Positions 5,418 to 7,588 of a stretch of 7,588 nucleotides of DNA are shown here, piece after piece. Source of the stretch: Ruminococcaceae bacterium UBA6413 (GTDB taxonomy: Bacteria; Bacillota; Clostridia; Oscillospirales; Ruminococcaceae). The translations under genes were made by a program, and so were the position numbers. The notes below the pieces were generated by a model. The model worked only from the letters and a program-made list of their open reading frames with translations, was not told the origin of the DNA and did no database searches. The number at the start of each line of letters is the position of its first letter. The stretch's first letter is position 1. The stretch is from NCBI GenBank assembly GCA_002437415.1, contig DJPL01000004.1, positions 119,980 through 127,567 on the forward strand. The letters are read 5' to 3'.

Positions 5418-6653
5418 TCACGTCAGCATACTTCCGGGCAATGACACAACGGCTTTTGACTTAGGCACGGCTAAACCCGACATCAGCACGGCGTTCTTTA
5501 TCATTCCGTCACCGAAGCGGTTTCTTATATCGAGTATACAGCGGTCAGCCTTTTCCATCTTGTCGAGCCTTGCGGTATCGGTAAACAGATCGCTCTGACA
5601 TACCGTTCCGCTGTCGACAAGCGAAAAGGCAGTCACGGTAAGCGATCGCACGGGATTTACCCAGTCGTAGTTTTCGCAGAACAGCCTGTATGCGGTATCG
5701 GCGATTATCATAGGAGATCGTGTTGCTATCGGCAGATCGGTCTGCCAGTCGGTGTTTTTAAGCTTGCTCGATCTTGCATTGACCGATATCTTCAATGCAT
5801 ACTTTTTCTGCGAGGTAAGTCTTCTGCCTATATCCTGCGCAAGCTCAAGAAGTATCGGCTTTGCCTCTTCACAGCGCGTTATATCCGTTGTGGTGGTGAC
5901 ACCGTGACCTACACTTTTTGCAGGCATTGAAAAGTCGGCGGGGTGAACGGGTGAATTGTCGTTTCCGTTCGCATAGCACCACAGCATATAGCCATTTTTG
6001 CCGAGCAGTTTAATTATCCAGTCGGGGTTGCACCGCGCAAGATCGCCCAGTGTGAAAACGCCGTAGCCGTTTAGCTTTGATGTGGTGGCTCTGCCCGCAC
6101 CTATCATATCGCTGAGCGGTAAGCCCCATATCTTCTCACGGAATGATTCATGAGGTATTACTGTCACCGCATCGGGCTTTTTAAGATCACTGCCGAGCTT
6201 AGCAAACACCTTGTTGAACGATACCCCGACCGATATCGTAAGTCCGAGTTCTTCTTTTACGGTACGGCGGATCTCATCGGCTACCTTTTCGGGAGGTCCG
6301 AACAATCTCCTCGTGCCGCTTATATCAAGCCAGCACTCGTCCATACCGAACGGCTCGATAAGATCGGTATAGCGCTCGTATATCTTATGTGCAAGCTTGC
6401 TGTATTTTGAATATTCCTCAAAGTGCGGCGGCACTATGATAAGCCCGGCACATTTTGATTTTGCAGAGGCTACTGTTTCGGCTGTCTTTACGCCCTTTGC
6501 CTTTGCAAGCTCGTTTTTGGCAAGGACTATGCCGTGCCGCTCTTCCACCGAGCCGCACACCGCGACAGGATAACCTTTAAGCTCGGTGTGCAGCTTGCAC
6601 TCTACCGATGCGAAAAAGTTGTTCATATCGCAGTGGAGAATATCACGAAACAT
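5418..6653 (-). CDS. dinB: Y-family translesion DNA polymerase, DinB/Pol IV type
   Basis: A 411-residue polymerase. I start it at the ATG complementary to 6651-6653 because GAGGAG (6666-6661) sits 7 bases upstream. An in-frame ATG at 6710 adds 19 residues, lacks a ribosome site and lies close to the predicted transcript start. Catalytic block HCDMNNFFASVE has D9 and the steric-gate aromatic F14. MDECWLD supplies D105 and E106. SVGVSFNKVFAKLGSD (about 141-155) is the palm/finger signature. The helix-hairpin-helix region IGAGRATTSKLNGYG lies near 184-198 and the little-finger domain at about 240-346. QSDLF (353-357) fits a sliding-clamp binding motif. The family copies past damaged bases at low fidelity. 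NN replaces the usual Asp-Ala/Cys after DM, a pattern I recall from clostridial homologues. It is convergent with the helicase-HAD pair and divergent from the RidA-family gene. Confidence 0.95.
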   Translation of the reverse strand: MFRDILHCDMNNFFASVECKLHTELKGYPVAVCGSVEERHGIVLAKNELAKAKGVKTAETVASAKSKCAGLIIVPPHFEEYSKYSKLAHKIYERYTDLIEPFGMDECWLDISGTRRLFGPPEKVADEIRRTVKEELGLTISVGVSFNKVFAKLGSDLKKPDAVTVIPHESFREKIWGLPLSDMIGAGRATTSKLNGYGVFTLGDLARCNPDWIIKLLGKNGYMLWCYANGNDNSPVHPADFSMPAKSVGHGVTTTTDITRCEEAKPILLELAQDIGRRLTSQKKYALKISVNARSSKLKNTDWQTDLPIATRSPMIIADTAYRLFCENYDWVNPVRSLTVTAFSLVDSGTVCQSDLFTDTARLDKMEKADRCILDIRNRFGDGMIKNAVLMSGLAVPKSKAVVSLPGSMLT

Positions 6654-6660
6654 ATCATCA

Positions 6661-6666
6661 CTCCTC
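6661..6666 (-). promoter_or_regulatory. Ribosome binding site deciding the dinB start
   Basis: GAGGAG on the minus strand, 7 bases before the ATG at 6653. The next upstream in-frame ATG codons (within 6660-6710) have no comparable site, so the shorter 411-residue product is preferred. Confidence 0.8.
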
Positions 6667-6675
6667 ATTATCATC

Positions 6676-6704
6676 TTGACAAGATACGCAATTTGTGGTA
6701 TCAT
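6676..6704 (+). promoter_or_regulatory. Near-consensus sigma-A promoter, rightward (toward the RidA-family/XRE operon)
   Basis: TTGACA (6676-6681), a 17-bp spacer and TATCAT (6699-6704). Transcription would start near 6711 and leave a leader of about 100 nt before the ATG at 6811. The leader would contain the opposing dinB promoter and the inverted repeat. A weaker alternative is TTGTCA (6754-6759) with TATTTA (6775-6780), but its 15-bp spacing is poor. Confidence 0.6.
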
Positions 6705-6731
6705 AAACACGCAGTTAAACTTCCAATTAAG

Positions 6732-6760
6732 ATTATACGCAGATTTTTTGCGTTTGTCAA
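6732..6760 (-). promoter_or_regulatory. Consensus sigma-A promoter of dinB
   Basis: On the minus strand TTGACA (6760-6755), a 17-bp spacer and TATAAT (6737-6732) match the consensus at all 12 positions. The expected start near 6725 gives a leader of about 70 nt before the chosen dinB ATG. A promoter this strong on an error-prone polymerase gene would normally need a repressor. An inverted repeat lies over its -35 element. Confidence 0.8.
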
Positions 6761-6774
6761 GATAAAACGCAAAA
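6746..6774. promoter_or_regulatory. Candidate operator: 10-bp perfect inverted repeat over the dinB -35
   Basis: TTTTGCGTTT (6746-6755) and AAACGCAAAA (6765-6774) are exact reverse complements separated by 9 bp. The repeat covers the -35 hexamer of dinB. Related ACGCA/TGCGT half-sites occur at 6686, 6709, 6737, 6749 and 6767. It has no resemblance to the GAAC-N4-GTTC core of Firmicute LexA boxes. The binding protein is unknown; the XRE protein nearby is a candidate. Confidence 0.55.
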
Positions 6775-6810
6775 TATTTACGCGAATTTTATGCTTACGG
6801 AGGAAAATTT

Positions 6811-7170
6811 ATGATCGAGCGTTATGATGTCAATGAAGAATGGGCGCACAGCGGTATTATAAAAGCGGGCGATCTCTGCTTTCTTAATTACTGTGTCGGA
6901 AATATCGGAGGCAGTATCGAACAGCAGATAAACGGTGCATTTGACGAAATGGAAAAGCGTCTTGCGCTTGTCGGCCTTACGCTTGAAAATGTAGTCCATA
7001 TGGATTGCCTTTTCAGGGATATATGGGATATCCCTGTTATGGAAAAGGTTATAAAAGAACGCTTTAACGGCAAATATCCCGTTCGTAAATCAATACAGAC
7101 CGAATTTGCGCATATCAGCGGAGAAAACGGTCTTAAATTTCAGGCAGACGCTATAGCTTACTGTAAATAA
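6811..7170 (+). CDS. RidA (YjgF/YER057c/UK114) family protein
   Basis: A 119-residue small soluble protein with ATG at 6811 after GGAGGA (6799-6804). The fold's hallmarks are visible: a central AFDEMEKRLALVGLTLENVVHMDCLFRDI run (43-71), MEKVIKERFNGKYPVRKSI (77-95) with the conserved arginine R92, and a C-terminal KFQADAIAY strand. Family members form trimers, and the RidA subgroup hydrolyses reactive imines such as 2-aminoacrylate made by PLP enzymes. Here the position of the catalytic glutamate of E. coli RidA (E120, from memory) appears to be glutamine Q111, and the N-terminal part is short, so it may belong to another Rid subgroup with altered or no deaminase activity. The XRE gene begins 10 bp after its stop, so the two are translated from one transcript. 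Confidence 0.85.
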   Translation: MIERYDVNEEWAHSGIIKAGDLCFLNYCVGNIGGSIEQQINGAFDEMEKRLALVGLTLENVVHMDCLFRDIWDIPVMEKVIKERFNGKYPVRKSIQTEFAHISGENGLKFQADAIAYCK

Positions 7171-7180
7171 GGAGAATATT

Positions 7181-7576
7181 ATGAAATTCTGTGATAAAGT
7201 TAAAAAGGAAAGACGTGCAAAGGGCCTTACACAACAACAGCTTGCCGATATGCTCGGTGTTTCACTGAGAACTATAACAAACTATGAAAAAGGCGACAGC
7301 TATCCCAAACAGCGTGAAATATACGGAAAAATGGCTGAGATACTCGGAGTGGATATCAATTATCTGCTCACAGAAAACGAAGAGTTTTACATAAACGCGG
7401 GTGAAAGGTACGGCACGGGCGGTGCCGCACAGGCAAAGGCGCTTATGCAGGAAGTGACAGGACTGTTTGCCGGCGGTGAGCTTGACCCCGATGATATGGA
7501 CGAGATGATGAAGGCTATACAGGACGCTTACTGGATAGCAAAAGAAAAGAACAGAAAATACGCCGCAAAGCGATAA
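7181..7576 (+). CDS. XRE-family helix-turn-helix repressor with helical C-terminal extension
   Basis: A 131-residue protein whose ribosome site AAGGAG (7169-7174) overlaps the stop of the RidA-family gene. Residues 6-64 are a Cro/C1-type helix-turn-helix: VKKERRAKGLTQQQLADMLG, then VSLRTITNYEKG as the recognition-helix region, then the LGVDINYLLTENEE end. After it, residues 70-131 hold a glycine-containing linker (YGTGGAAQAKALMQEV) and the acidic/helical tract LFAGGELDPDDMDEMMKAIQDAYWIAKEKN. I recall this C-terminal pattern from clostridial regulators that sit directly before an ImmA/IrrE-type metalloprotease gene; here the next gene starts 9 bp later but is cut off. Likely role: DNA-binding repressor, possibly of its own operon and of divergent dinB. 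The target is not shown by sequence alone. Confidence 0.88.
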   Translation: MKFCDKVKKERRAKGLTQQQLADMLGVSLRTITNYEKGDSYPKQREIYGKMAEILGVDINYLLTENEEFYINAGERYGTGGAAQAKALMQEVTGLFAGGELDPDDMDEMMKAIQDAYWIAKEKNRKYAAKR

Positions 7577-7585
7577 GGAGCGGTT

Positions 7586-7588
7586 ATG
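7586..7588 (+). CDS. Start codon of the next gene in the operon (product outside window)
   Basis: The XRE stop TAA (7574-7576) overlaps AAGGAG (7575-7580), followed by CGGTT and ATG at the last three bases. The tight spacing shows a further co-translated gene. By analogy with clostridial XRE genes of this shape I expect an ImmA/IrrE-like metalloprotease, but no codon beyond the first is visible. Confidence 0.6.

Noticed and set aside
4786..6653. Retron-like arrangement (structured RNA next to a polymerase)
   Set aside because: The polymerase is a Y-family DinB enzyme with D9/D105/E106, not a reverse transcriptase; there is no YADD motif, and it is convergent with the RNA-like region, not downstream of it.
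6654..6710. Longer dinB starting at the ATG at 6710
   Set aside because: It has no ribosome binding site, lies only about 15 bases from the predicted transcript start, and the extra 19 residues are not part of the family, whereas GAGGAG sits correctly before the ATG at 6653.
6534..6827. Plus-strand open frame of 97 codons crossing the dinB 5' end and promoter region
   Set aside because: It overlaps the catalytic start of dinB on the other strand and the RidA-family start, and its composition is not protein-like.

Overview
The window looks like chromosomal DNA from an anaerobic gut-type Clostridia, most likely the Oscillospirales/Ruminococcaceae (Ruminococcus or [Eubacterium] siraeum-like). 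The grounds are moderate GC content, strong AGGAG-type ribosome binding sites, AGA- and ATA-rich codon use, the tail of a large 2-hydroxyacyl-CoA dehydratase-activase protein, and a Y-family polymerase of a type common in Clostridia. The lineage is inferred from gene content and style only.

Layout, left to right. (1) 1-549: 3' end of a dehydratase/activase-related protein. (2) 616-1551: membrane-anchored SPFH (band 7) protein. (3) 1552-1707: leader region with a small hairpin, four tandem TTCATTN heptamers and two strong hairpins. (4) 1708-4086 and 4107-4769: a PcrA/UvrD-type helicase and a HAD phosphatase, 20 bp apart and probably co-transcribed. (5) 4770-5417: about 650 bp without a gene, bounded by near-identical inverted repeats and rich in hairpins. 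(6) 5418-6653, minus strand: a DinB-type translesion polymerase. (7) 6654-6810: a divergent control region with two near-consensus promoters and a 10-bp inverted repeat. (8) 6811-7170 and 7181-7576: a RidA-family protein and an XRE-type repressor in a tight operon, whose next gene begins at 7586.

The ordinary part is housekeeping DNA repair (PcrA, Pol IV) plus small enzymes. Two places deserve attention. The first is the inverted-repeat-bounded noncoding segment between the two convergent genes. It holds a 77-nt hairpin with G/C tracts and further hairpins ending in a T run, and could be a miniature mobile element, a structured RNA gene, or both. The second is the dinB/ridA-XRE divergent region. 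A palindrome covers the dinB -35 element, no LexA-type box is visible, and an XRE gene of a kind often paired with ImmA/IrrE proteases lies close by. That suggests, but does not prove, control of Pol IV by an XRE/protease switch instead of LexA.
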